From JAVVFH01 sp032250585 (GTDB lineage Bacteria; Pseudomonadota; Gammaproteobacteria; Xanthomonadales; SZUA-36), in NCBI GenBank assembly GCA_032250585.1, contig JAVVFH010000028.1, forward strand, positions 1 to 22,759: a DNA stretch of 22,759 nt, written 5' to 3'. Under the pieces are notes generated by a model that worked only from the letters and a program-made list of their open reading frames with translations, was not told the origin of the DNA and ran no database searches. The translations under genes were made by a program, and so were the position numbers. Positions 7,960 through 15,270 of this stretch are shown in pieces (the stretch's first letter is position 1; the number at the start of each line of letters is the position of its first letter).

Positions 7960-9491
7960 CTGACCTTCAGTTCTTATACGCACTTTTGATCACTGCCGGG
8001 CTGGGCAGCAGTCTGTTTTCCGTCACGCTTTACCTTGCCTGGAAACGCCGGCGGGGGTTTCTGCTTTTTTCCGTCTACGCCTTTCTGGTTGCCATTTTCC
8101 TCAGCGTGAACCTGCAAATGCAGCTCCGGGCGACAATTCCCCTGTGGATGTTAGCGCTGCAAATGATTCTTGCCGGCTGCATTCTGGCTTCGTTCTACGA
8201 AGCCAACCGCATCATTCTCGCGGCACCACGTGCCAGAGTGGATTACATCGCTGCTGCCGGCTTTGTTTGCATGAGCCTGACGCTTGTTGTTTTCATCACA
8301 TTTGTCCCGGAATTGCTCGAGGTGATCTCTATTCGAGACCGTCTCGGGCAGGTGATCATACTCCCTCGTTTTACCGGGAGAGAAACGGGCGAGTGGCAAA
8401 ACCTCGTTCCGGCACTCGGAATTGTCACCGGCTGGCTGCTGTGGACGGCACGACACGTGCAATTCATCTGTCAGGCCCGGCACCGGGTGGAGACACGCTT
8501 TGTGCTGCCGGTTGTCATTTTCTCAGTGATCGCGCCGGTTCATGACTTTGGTGTCGTTGTGCAATGGTGGAACGGAATTTTTTTCAGCTTTTTTACTTTC
8601 GGCGTGACGGCCTTCACGGCGTCGGTCTGGCTGCTCTACCAGCTTTACCGACACAGTCAAAGGCTGGAGGATCTGACCCACAACCTGGAGCAACTGGTGG
8701 AAGAGCGCACCAGGGAACTCAAGACGGTCAATGTGCATTTGCAGGAAGCCAATGCGCTCAAGAACGACTTCCTGGCAATTTGTTCGCACGACCTCAAGAA
8801 CCTGCTGAGCTCGGTTCACGGATATGGCGAGCTTTTGCGGGTCGGCGTGGTGAGCGGGGCGCCCCCGGAAACATTGCGGGAGTACGCAAATGAAGTCCGA
8901 AACTCCACCCAGCGGATGCTGGACCTGACCCGGGACCTGCTCGACTCGGCACGGCTCGATTCCGGTTGTGCTCTTCTTGAAATGCAGCTCAGCTCTGTAG
9001 CTGAAGTGGTAACCCGAGCGTGCGCGCAGCATGCCAACGAAGCCAAGCTCAAGGGAGTCGATCTCAGGCTGATCCTTGACGACGACCTGCCTTCACTGTC
9101 ACTGGATCAATCCAAAATGCAGCAGGCCGTGGCCAATCTTCTCCACAACGCGGTCAAGTTCACGCCCGCAGGTGGAGAGATTCGGTGTGAGGTGACGCGT
9201 CAGGGGGATGGCTCCCGCATCAGGATTGCCGATACCGGGCCCGGTATCGGCAAGGACGACCAGCGTATCGTTTTCGACAAATTCGCTGTCGCCCGCAAAC
9301 GCCGCCAGGATCGTTCCTCTACGCTGGGTACGGGCCTTGGACTTTCAATTACGAAGACTTTCGTTGAGATGCACGGCGGGCGCGTTAAGTTGGTGAGCGA
9401 GCCAGGCGCCGGAGCAATATTCGAAATTTTTCTCCCGGGACTAACCAGAACATTGTACCAGCCGGACTTGACTCTCGTTCGAACATATTGA
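7956..9491 (+). CDS. Membrane sensor histidine kinase, orphan
   Basis: A 511-residue class I histidine kinase. The N-terminal third holds about seven hydrophobic helices (roughly 5-28, 34-52, 62-82, 97-118, 148-165, 182-200, 205-230), with no PAS or HAMP domain recognised. A coiled linker (235-265) leads to the HisKA domain with His278 in ICSHDLKN. The ATPase domain has the N box with Asn398 (NLLHNAVKF), G1 DTGPGIG (426-432), and G2 GTGLGLSI (458-465). It should autophosphorylate on His278 and pass phosphate to a response regulator, but none is adjacent. The TTG start is chosen because the first helix begins at once and the overlap with the upstream stop fits coupling. Its composition looks less GC-rich than its neighbours, which would suit transfer. 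Confidence 0.92.
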   Translation: MTDLQFLYALLITAGLGSSLFSVTLYLAWKRRRGFLLFSVYAFLVAIFLSVNLQMQLRATIPLWMLALQMILAGCILASFYEANRIILAAPRARVDYIAAAGFVCMSLTLVVFITFVPELLEVISIRDRLGQVIILPRFTGRETGEWQNLVPALGIVTGWLLWTARHVQFICQARHRVETRFVLPVVIFSVIAPVHDFGVVVQWWNGIFFSFFTFGVTAFTASVWLLYQLYRHSQRLEDLTHNLEQLVEERTRELKTVNVHLQEANALKNDFLAICSHDLKNLLSSVHGYGELLRVGVVSGAPPETLREYANEVRNSTQRMLDLTRDLLDSARLDSGCALLEMQLSSVAEVVTRACAQHANEAKLKGVDLRLILDDDLPSLSLDQSKMQQAVANLLHNAVKFTPAGGEIRCEVTRQGDGSRIRIADTGPGIGKDDQRIVFDKFAVARKRRQDRSSTLGTGLGLSITKTFVEMHGGRVKLVSEPGAGAIFEIFLPGLTRTLYQPDLTLVRTY

Positions 9492-9596
9492 ATCGCAGGC
9501 AGAATACGAATTGACCGTCCACACCCATGGGCAGCACGGGAGATCATTGAGGACTGCGGCAAAATCGGCTGTATTGACGCGGCGAAACGAAGTCGG

Positions 9597-9625
9597 AAAT
9601 GGTTCTCTGACCCCGTTTTTTTACG
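9597..9625 (+). repeat. 29-nt dispersed repeat, copy 2 (half element)
   Basis: Exact copy of 6756-6784 without the matching left arm. It overlaps the end of the SulP remnant: the antisense of its TTA (9621-9623) gives that frame its stop codon. The transporter was therefore probably cut at or near this repeat. Confidence 0.88.
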
Positions 9626-10073
9626 CGCCGCGCGGGCCGAGCAAGGCCGCGGCGGCCTGCACTGCTTCGGCGCGGCTCTCGAAGCGCACGGGATCGGACA
9701 CCGTCTTGATCGACTGCACCTGGACTTCCGCCATTTCCTTGACGAAGACCAGCCTGGCGATCACGATGCCCACCGCGACCGCGGTGATCACGTCCACGAA
9801 CACGGTCAGCGGGGTGGGAGCCAGTCGGCCCAAACGCCGCGGCGTGAACGCAATCACCAGCAAAGTGACAACGCCGACCGCCAGCGCGTTCGGGTTCAGG
9901 TGCGCCATGTATTCGGGCAACACGCTCAGCGCATTGATGACGTAGCGCCGCAGTTTCAGGAAACCGAACAGCAACTGGAAGCCGCCGGCCATCATCACCA
10001 CTGTAAAGGCCAGCGCCAGCGCGACGATGGACGCGCTCAATCCGCCGTAAACGTCACCTTCCAGATGGGCCAT
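9621..10073 (-). pseudogene. SulP-family anion transporter, internally deleted remnant
   Basis: A 150-codon open frame made of non-adjacent pieces of a SulP permease, a family normally around 500-600 residues. In order: the N-terminal GGLSASIVALAL; then FTVVMMAGGFQLLFGFLKL, which in intact proteins lies about 80 residues later; then NPNALAVGVVTLLVIAFTPRRLG from the middle; then VFVDVITAVAVGIVIA and FVKEMAEVQVQSIKTVSDP from the last helices. The end, FESRAEAVQAAAALL, matches the tail of a STAS domain whose body is missing. The deletions kept the frame open, but too few helices remain for transport. The stop comes from the adjoining repeat. It may have moved sulfate or bicarbonate when whole. 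Family assignment is by recognition of these segments. Confidence 0.75.
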
Positions 10074-10269
10074 TCCGAGCGGGTTGAAGCGGATCGAGGC
10101 CGCTTGGGGGCACTCCGGCTGCGAAACGAATCATTGTTGTGCAGCGGGGTCGGGAACACAAGCGCAACGGCGCCGGCAAAGATGACATCGCGCCGCCGCT
10201 TCTTTAGGATGGCAGGGATGTGCGAATGACCTTTCCCGATGCGTTCAGGCCGGCCGCGAGACGCCGCCG

Positions 10270-10545
10270 GTGAGTGCGTACGACCAGAAGCTCTGCCTGC
10301 TGCTGATCCGCGGCCACGACCTGGAACTCAGGCGGGACGCCGACAGCGGCAACGACCTCGAAGTGCTGACCGGTGAGGTGCCCGCCGTACTGGTGGCCAA
10401 CAGCCCGCCGGAGGTTCGTGAACTGGCCCGCCGCATCGCAGAACAGGCGGGCCACGGCGGAGCGCTGTACATCGCCCATTACCATCCCAATAGCATCACG
10501 TGGATGGGTTTTTCAAACGGCGGCAAAGCCGCGGAGGGCATATGA
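10270..10545 (+). pseudogene. C-terminal remnant of sucrose-phosphate phosphatase / synthase (HAD type)
   Basis: A 91-codon frame from a GTG, ending in ATGA overlap with the kinase. Residues around 24-35 read DADSGNDLEVLTG, corresponding to HAD motif IV (GDSGND) of sucrose-phosphate phosphatases. The following VLVANSPPEVREL and LYIAHYHPNS match the C-terminal cap/core region, and AAEGI the usual end. HAD motifs I-III and any glycosyltransferase domain are absent, and the first 20 residues are not recognisable. It is therefore a stub that cannot be catalytic. The stop/start overlap with a fructokinase matches the gene order of bacterial sucrose-synthesis operons. The frame could still be translated and help couple the kinase. 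Confidence 0.62.
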
Positions 10546-11420
10546 AAGGCAGCTTGTGCGTTTTTGGCGAAGTACTGTTCGACGAATTCCCCGGCGGGTC
10601 GCAGGTGCTCGGCGGCGCGCCGTTCAACGTGGCCTGGCATTTGCAGGCCTTCGGCGAGCGACCCTGGTTCGTCAGCCGGGTCGGTGACGACGCCGCGGGG
10701 GCAGCCGTGCGCTCGGCGATGGAAGGCTGGGGCATGGATACCTCCGGGCTGCAGACCGACTCCGTGCTTCCCACCGGCCGTGTGCGGGTGAACTTCGAGG
10801 GCGGCGAACCGCGCTACGAGATCGTGCACCCGGCGGCCTGGGACGCCATCGCCGCGCCGCGGCCGCTGCCGCAGATCGGCCTGCTTTACCACGGCAGTCT
10901 GGCCCTGCGCGAACCCGCTTCGGCCGCCGCGCTGGAGACGATCCTCGCCAGCGCCCCGTACCAGGTATTCTTGGACGTCAACCTGCGCCCGCCCTGGTGG
11001 CGCCGCGAAAACCTGTTGAGCTTCCTGCGCCGCGTCGACTGGGTCAAGCTCAACCAGAACGAATTGGAGCAGCTGCATCCGGGACTGCGCAGCGACGCCG
11101 CACAGGCCCGCTCCTTCCTGGCCGCTTACGACCTAAAGGGCCTGGTGGTGACGCACGGCGCCAGCGGCGCGGAGGTGCTGACGGCGGCCGGCCAGCGCGA
11201 GACGGTCGAGCCCGGCCGCGAGGTCGGCGTGGTGGATACCGTCGGTGCCGGCGATGCCTTTGCCGCGGTGATGATGCTCGGCCTGCTGCGCGATTGGCCG
11301 CTGGGCACGACGCTGCAGCGCGCCCAGGGCTTCGCCTCGTGCATCGTCGGGGTACGCGGCACCACCGTCTTCGACCCGGTTTTTTACCGGGATTTTCTCG
11401 CCGACTGGGATATCGACTGA
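10542..11420 (+). CDS. PfkB-family carbohydrate kinase, probable fructokinase
   Basis: A 292-residue ribokinase-family sugar kinase that phosphorylates a sugar, probably fructose, with ATP. Visible motifs are GEVLFDEFPGG near the N-terminus, the PfkB signature 1 region LGGAPFNVAWHLQAFG, FLDVNLRPPWW, WVKLNQNELEQL, and signature 2 DTVGAGDAFAAVM with the catalytic Asp in GAGD. The length is normal and the gene looks intact. The ATG at 10542 is used rather than the upstream in-frame ATG at 10500 because MKGSLCVFGE is the usual N-terminus and it overlaps the preceding stop. It sits between remnants of sucrose phosphatase and amylosucrase. In the intact operon it would recycle the fructose released by amylosucrase. 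Confidence 0.9.
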   Translation: MKGSLCVFGEVLFDEFPGGSQVLGGAPFNVAWHLQAFGERPWFVSRVGDDAAGAAVRSAMEGWGMDTSGLQTDSVLPTGRVRVNFEGGEPRYEIVHPAAWDAIAAPRPLPQIGLLYHGSLALREPASAAALETILASAPYQVFLDVNLRPPWWRRENLLSFLRRVDWVKLNQNELEQLHPGLRSDAAQARSFLAAYDLKGLVVTHGASGAEVLTAAGQRETVEPGREVGVVDTVGAGDAFAAVMMLGLLRDWPLGTTLQRAQGFASCIVGVRGTTVFDPVFYRDFLADWDID

Positions 11421-11427
11421 AAACTCC

Positions 11428-11690
11428 GTGTACGAGCCCATTTCACATGCGCTGCTGAACCAGGGCATCCGCAACCTGCCGGACAAGCTGGACCGGGCCA
11501 CCTGGCTCAATTACCTGCGCTGCCACGACGACATCGGCCTGGGCTTCGACGACGCCGACATCGCCCGGGCCGGCTACGAACCGGGCTGGAGGCGGGCGAC
11601 CCGGCCATGGTCGAGCGGCGTATCGATCTGATCCTGACGCTGCATTCCATGATCATGTCCTTCGGCGGCATTCCGCTGCTGTGGTACGGG
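11428..11690 (+). pseudogene. Amylosucrase (GH13) remnant with internal deletion and frameshift
   Basis: Two pieces of an amylosucrase, an enzyme that uses sucrose to build glucan and releases fructose. Piece one (from a GTG at 11428) has NQGIRNLPDKL, then WLNYLRCHDDIGLGFDD, which carries the conserved HDD region of the GH13 barrel. The frame then breaks near 11582. Piece two, one frame over, reads GLEAGDPAMVERRID and LTLHSMIMSFGGIPLLWYG (to about 11690). In whole enzymes roughly 50 residues separate these pieces. The N-terminal two-thirds and everything after WYG are gone. It starts 8 bases after the kinase stop, as expected for the last gene of a sucrose operon. Confidence 0.72.
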
Positions 11691-11723
11691 GCCGCCAAAT
11701 CCGGAAGGCTTGTGGGAACGGCT

Positions 11724-12215
11724 TTAGCCACGATCAGCCTGCGTCCCTGCCTCGCCCATCGCCGCAGGCATTTTGACGGCGATCACCCGGCCGCGAGCGC
11801 GAATCTGGCCCGCGGCGCTGAGCGTGACGTCCACAATGACTTTCCGTGCGCCCAACTCGGTGATTTCGCCGCGCAGCGTGAGCTCCTCGCCCTGCGGTGT
11901 CGGCACCAGGAAATCGACCTGCAGCGAGGCGGTCACGAACGGCAGCAGTGGTTCGCGGCCCATCTCGCGCCCCTCGGCGCGGTGGGCGGCGGCCGCGGCC
12001 GAGCCTGCGCCGTGGCAGTCGATCAGCGAGGCAATCAATCCGCCGTAGACGTAACCGGAGACCACCGTGTGATGCGGCTTCGGCGTGAAGCTTGCGACCG
12101 TCACCTTACCGCTGGTATCCCAATGGCTTTTCAGCTGATTGCCTTGCGGGTTATTGCGCCCGCAGCCGTAACAGTGGCTCAGTTCTTCGGGATAATGGTC
12201 CTGGAATGCCTTCAT
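11724..12215 (-). CDS. PaaI-family hotdog thioesterase
   Basis: A 163-residue hotdog-fold protein likely to hydrolyse an acyl-CoA thioester. The N-terminus has HCYGCGRNNPQG, a Cys-x2-Cys motif common at the start of this group, then the helix motif VYGGLIASLIDCHG, where the acidic residue sits at the expected catalytic position. The C-terminal strands FVTASLQVDFLVPTP and GELTLRGEI-like segments complete the fold. Length is usual. It runs opposite to its neighbours and has its own TATAAT box at 12263-12268. The substrate is not predictable. Confidence 0.88.
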   Translation of the reverse strand: MKAFQDHYPEELSHCYGCGRNNPQGNQLKSHWDTSGKVTVASFTPKPHHTVVSGYVYGGLIASLIDCHGAGSAAAAAHRAEGREMGREPLLPFVTASLQVDFLVPTPQGEELTLRGEITELGARKVIVDVTLSAAGQIRARGRVIAVKMPAAMGEAGTQADRG

Positions 12216-12262
12216 TTTCGCGGCACCGTCGACGGCAGTGGCAAGGGCTTGTCCATGCGGCG

Positions 12263-12268
12263 ATTATA
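12263..12268 (-). promoter_or_regulatory. Consensus -10 box for the thioesterase gene
   Basis: Read on the - strand this is TATAAT, 47 bases ahead of the thioesterase ATG and in otherwise GC-rich DNA. No good -35 hexamer lies 16-18 bases upstream, so only the -10 is supported. Confidence 0.45.
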
Positions 12269-12425
12269 GCGCGAATCGTGCACGCGCCGGCCCCGCGCCG
12301 CCGCCAACGGCATGTCGGAGATCATGGCGCGGCGACTGCCGGCTTGCTACTCTGCAAGTGACCGAGACCGCCCGGCCGGTTCAACCGTCGTCGCGGCGGC
12401 TTCTTTTCCACCAGGAGGAACTGCC

Positions 12426-12626
12426 ATGAGCATCGCAAAAGTAATCGAGATCAGCGCCGAATCCGGCGTCAGCTTCGAAGACGCCATCCGCAAAGGCATC
12501 GAAAAAGCCGCCGAATCCGTGCACAACATCAAGGGCGCCTGGGTCAAGGAGCAGAAAGTCAAAATCCAGAATACGCAGATTGTAGGCTACCGCGTCGACC
12601 TCAAAGTCAGCTTCGTGCTCGACTAG
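12426..12626 (+). CDS. Dodecin family flavin-binding protein
   Basis: A 66-residue protein matching dodecins, which assemble as hollow dodecamers that store and buffer flavin or FMN in the cytoplasm. The sequence runs as the family does: MSIAKVIEISAES, a helix with FEDAIRKGIEKAAESV, then IKGAWVKEQKV with Trp39, the residue that stacks on flavin, and GYRVDLKVSFVLD at the end. An AGGAGGA ribosome site at 12413-12419 is ideally placed for this ATG, and earlier in-frame starts are ignored. A CigR-like gene follows after 9 bases, so co-transcription is likely. Confidence 0.95.
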   Translation: MSIAKVIEISAESGVSFEDAIRKGIEKAAESVHNIKGAWVKEQKVKIQNTQIVGYRVDLKVSFVLD

Positions 12627-12635
12627 GCCCGGCCT

Positions 12636-13112
12636 GTGAGCATCGCTAAAATGCCGCGTACCACCCGGACCGCCCGGCCGGTCCTTCTGTTTTTACTTGT
12701 GGGGCTTTTTCTGGGAACGAATCTCGCTGCCGAACCGCCCCAGGATCGACCGGGAAGTCCGCCAGCCGGCCGGCCCGATCGCGACGCCGGCCCGTCCAGA
12801 GCGAAACAGGAGCGGGCCGAAAGTGGCTACAAGCTGCGCATTTCCGCGGGCATCACTACTGGCGAGGCCAGGCAGTTGGCGGCGCAGCATGGCGTGACCG
12901 GCCACAAGCCGTTACCGCCTGGTATCCGCAAGAACCTCGCGCGCGGCAAACCGCTGCCGCCCGGCATCCAGAAAACCCGCATGCCCGACGAATTCGTCGG
13001 CCAGCTGCCGTACCACGAAGGCTACGAGTGGCGGCGCGCGGGCAGCGATCTGGCGCTGGTGGCAACCGACAGCCTTGTCGTCGCTGACCTGCTGGAAAAC
13101 GTCTTCGATTGA
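12636..13112 (+). CDS. CigR-family (anti-virulence regulator-like) exported protein
   Basis: A 158-residue protein with an N-terminal hydrophobic segment (PVLLFLLVGLFLGTNLAAE, about 15-34) that looks like a signal peptide or anchor. A Pro/Arg/Asp-rich linker follows, then the hallmark duplicated KPLPPGI motif (HKPLPPGIRKN and GKPLPPGIQKT) and PYHEGYEWRRAG, as in proteins annotated CigR. The name comes from a Salmonella factor that restrains virulence; in environmental bacteria the role is unknown. The GTG at 12636 is the outermost start, and an ATG at 12651 is an equal alternative because neither has a clear ribosome site. It probably belongs to the dodecin transcript. Confidence 0.8.
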   Translation: MSIAKMPRTTRTARPVLLFLLVGLFLGTNLAAEPPQDRPGSPPAGRPDRDAGPSRAKQERAESGYKLRISAGITTGEARQLAAQHGVTGHKPLPPGIRKNLARGKPLPPGIQKTRMPDEFVGQLPYHEGYEWRRAGSDLALVATDSLVVADLLENVFD

Positions 13113-13201
13113 ATCCGGCCGCGGCTGTGACGGTGCTGGATCTTACGCCCGGCGACGTCCATATATGTCCTGACTTTGCTCTCTGAGTTTGCGGGTTCTG
13201 C

Positions 13202-13672
13202 TCAATTCGAGTCGCGGCCCGGCGGCTTCAGCGTGGCGGTCGGCGCAGGTGCTGAATCCGGGGGTTCAGGCTTTGGCTCCGGGCGTCCGGGCTTACGGCC
13301 TGGCGGCCGTGGTCGTGATCGTTGCGGCAGGTGCCACAGAGGGTGGGTCACGGCCTGCGGCGGCGCCGCCCGCGGCGGCTGTGCGATTCCTGCCCGCTCA
13401 GACCGCTGCTCACGTTTGCGCGCCATCGCTTCGCGCAGTTCCTGCATGCGCTGTTGCTGAGCCTCGACATCGTAAAGGTCTTCGCCCGCGTCCGGGTCGG
13501 GCGTCCGTGGTTCGAGATGCAGAATTTTCGCCACCGTCTCGCCTGGCGGCGGATTTTGGCTGTAGACGGGCACCCCGTTCTCGTCCACCCAATGGTAGAT
13601 CTGCTGCGCCGCCACCTCGAAGGCGTAAGCGCCAGCCAGCAAGCTCAGCAAGTATATGCGTCTTGGCATCAT
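13202..13672 (-). CDS. DUF4124-containing secreted protein
   Basis: A 156-residue protein with a signal peptide (IYLLSLLAGAYAFEVAAQ, about 5-23) followed at once by the DUF4124 core IYHWVDENGVPVYSQNPP (25-42). The rest is a charged helix rich in Gln, Arg and Glu (about 68-95) and a Pro/Arg-rich tail. DUF4124 is widespread in gammaproteobacterial periplasmic proteins, with no known biochemical role. Start could be either of two tandem ATGs. It is monocistronic and antisense to neighbours. Confidence 0.83.
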   Translation of the reverse strand: MMPRRIYLLSLLAGAYAFEVAAQQIYHWVDENGVPVYSQNPPPGETVAKILHLEPRTPDPDAGEDLYDVEAQQQRMQELREAMARKREQRSERAGIAQPPRAAPPQAVTHPLWHLPQRSRPRPPGRKPGRPEPKPEPPDSAPAPTATLKPPGRDSN

Positions 13673-14118
13673 GTCATGTCCCGCGTGCTTCGAAAATTAG
13701 CGTGTCGGACGGCTTCTTCCAGTATAGCGCCAACAACTCTCCGGCCGTGGCGACCAGGAAAAACCGGCAACCGGGCGGCCTGCGGGTCATCGCCGATGTT
13801 TCCGGTCGATGCATGATGCCGTTGCGCCTGATGCACACGGCGATCCCCGCTGGCGGCCGCCAACGCGCCAGTATCGAGGTCAGTCGGGATCCCCAAATCC
13901 GAATAAATATCTTGTATTCAGTCGCGTAGAGGATTACCGTAAATGTTCAGGTTGGATCGGGGGCGAACCCAGGTGCGCCTCAGGCAAGCTGAACAACGGA
14001 TTAGTTGCATGTCCTTCGGACCTTCTCAGAAGTTCAAGTATGGTAACCCCTCATTTTGATTCCACTGAGATTCGCGATTGATCAGTTTTTTTTAATTAGT
14101 TAATTAAGGTATATCAAA
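13673..14118. other. 446-base gap: no recognised gene; probable cold-shock mRNA leader at its right end
   Basis: No frame here looks like a known protein. The right part probably holds the promoter and long untranslated leader of the cold-shock gene. A weak promoter candidate is TTGTAT (13912-13917) with TACCGT 17 bases on, which would give a leader of about 170 bases, similar to cspA of E. coli. The last 45 bases are strikingly AT-rich: TGATCAG then eight Ts, followed by TAATTAGTTAATTAAGG. Confidence 0.4.
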
Positions 14119-14322
14119 ATGACGACAGGTACTGTTAAGTGGTTCAACGAAGCCAAGGGCTTTGGTTTCATTACTCCGGAAGACGGTGGCAAGGACGTTT
14201 TCGTTCACTTTTCCGCGATCCAGGGTGATGGCTTCAAATCCCTCGCAGAAGGGCAGTCGGTGACCTTTAATGTGGAAGACGGCCCGAAAGGCCCGCAGGC
14301 CACGAATGTGACGCCGAACTAA
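14119..14322 (+). CDS. Cold-shock domain protein (CspA family)
   Basis: A 67-residue single cold-shock domain that binds single-stranded RNA and DNA and melts mRNA secondary structure. It has the RNP1 motif KGFGFI (15-20), RNP2 VFVHF (27-31), and the usual start TGTVKWFNEAKGFGFI. Length is standard. A long AT-rich leader precedes it and a strong terminator follows, so it is expressed from its own promoter. The RRM gene behind the terminator may be reached by read-through. Confidence 0.97.
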   Translation: MTTGTVKWFNEAKGFGFITPEDGGKDVFVHFSAIQGDGFKSLAEGQSVTFNVEDGPKGPQATNVTPN

Positions 14323-14348
14323 CAACCAACGCGTCACCATCGATCTGC

Positions 14349-14378
14349 AACCCCCGCCACTGAGCGGGGGTTTCTTTC
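14349..14378 (+). terminator. Rho-independent terminator after the cold-shock gene
   Basis: Perfect 7-bp stem CCCCCGC (14351-14357) / GCGGGGG (14364-14370), extended by AA/TT, with a CACTGA loop and a TTTCTTT tail. It lies 28 bases after the stop codon. Confidence 0.9.
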
Positions 14379-14396
14379 TGCGCCAGGACACCCATC

Positions 14397-14666
14397 ATGA
14401 AAAAACTTTTTATCGGCAACCTGCCGCCGGAGGCCAGCGAGGCCTCGGTGCGCGCCTTGTTTTCCGACTTCGGAACCGTGCGTTCCATCGACATCATCGC
14501 CGATATCTTCACTGGTAAATGCAAAGGCTTCGGCTTTATTGAGATGGAAGGCCACGAAGCCCGCGCCGCCCAACTGGCACTCGACGGCAAGCCACAGGAT
14601 AGCGGCGAGGGCTTCCTCAAAGTGCGTTTCGAAACCCCCCGTCGCGGCGGTCGTGGCGGGCGCTGA
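14397..14666 (+). CDS. RRM-domain RNA-binding protein
   Basis: An 89-residue single RRM protein. RNP2 is LFIGNLPP (4-11) and RNP1 is CKGFGFIEM (about 42-50), with the conserved FSDFGTVRSIDII between, and a Gly/Arg tail (RRGGRGGR). Such small bacterial RRM proteins are often cold-induced RNA chaperones. It follows the cold-shock terminator by about 20 bases, so either read-through or a promoter hidden in the terminator region drives it. An AGGA ribosome site (14385-14388) is at normal distance. Confidence 0.94.
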   Translation: MKKLFIGNLPPEASEASVRALFSDFGTVRSIDIIADIFTGKCKGFGFIEMEGHEARAAQLALDGKPQDSGEGFLKVRFETPRRGGRGGR

Positions 14667-14737
14667 GCCTGCTGCCACGCACCCGGCCCGACGACCGCAC
14701 GCTGGTGGCTGCCCTGGAGCAGCCCCCCCGGGGACGC

Positions 14738-15184
14738 ATGAGCCTTCGCCACATCTGGGTCGATGCCGACGCCTGCCCGAAAGTCATCAAGGAAATTCTG
14801 TTTCGTGCCGCTGAACGGGTCGGTGTGCCCCTGACGCTGGTTGCCAACCAGCCGATCGATGTGCCACGTTCCCCCCTGATCTCCAGCGTGCGCGTCGCCG
14901 GCGGCTTCGACGTGGCCGATAATTACATCGTGCAGCAGGCCGCGCCTGGCGATCTGGTCATCACCGCCGACATCCCTTTGGCCGCCGAACTCATAGCCAA
15001 AAGCTGCCGCGCCCTGAATCCGCGCGGCGAACTGTACACGGAAAACAACATCCGCCAACGCCTGAACATGCGCGATTTCATGGACACCCTGCGCGGCAGC
15101 GGCATGGACACCGGCGGCCCCCCGGCCTTCAGCCAGGCCGACCGCAAAGCCTTCGCCGATCAACTGGACCGCCTGCTGTCTTAA
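14738..15184 (+). CDS. YaiI/YqxD family protein (DUF188)
   Basis: A 148-residue conserved protein with a PIN-like/NYN-type metal-binding core. IWVDADACPKVIKEIL at the start carries the conserved acidic pair, then VRVAGGFDVADNYIV, and LVITADIPLAAELI with the further Asp. RGELYTENNIRQRLN is diagnostic of the family. The function is unproven; a nuclease activity has been suggested from the fold. The ATG at 14738 gives the normal N-terminus and the upstream GTG at 14705 does not. The ribosome site is a run of Gs about 7 bases upstream. Confidence 0.93.
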   Translation: MSLRHIWVDADACPKVIKEILFRAAERVGVPLTLVANQPIDVPRSPLISSVRVAGGFDVADNYIVQQAAPGDLVITADIPLAAELIAKSCRALNPRGELYTENNIRQRLNMRDFMDTLRGSGMDTGGPPAFSQADRKAFADQLDRLLS

Positions 15185-15270
15185 AAACTGTGGTTCTTTT
15201 TATGCCCCCCCCTTTTCTAATGCCGCTGCAACACCCATCTTGCAGTGAACACGAACAGCGGGAGTTCACC

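Noticed and set aside
12366..12682. 15-base repeat GACCGCCCGGCCGGT at 12366 and 12668 as a mobile element
   Set aside because: Only two copies, low complexity in GC-rich DNA, and no hairpin or transposase link. Mentioned only as a weak hint of local duplication.
13189..13929. Long + strand open frame over the DUF4124 gene and beyond
   Set aside because: Its first half is opposite a clear DUF4124 gene with a signal peptide. The second half has no recognisable domain.
14386..14396. GGACACCCATC ahead of the RRM gene as another REP-like copy
   Set aside because: Only 11 bases match, it is isolated, and it contains the ribosome site of the RRM gene. Chance explains it.
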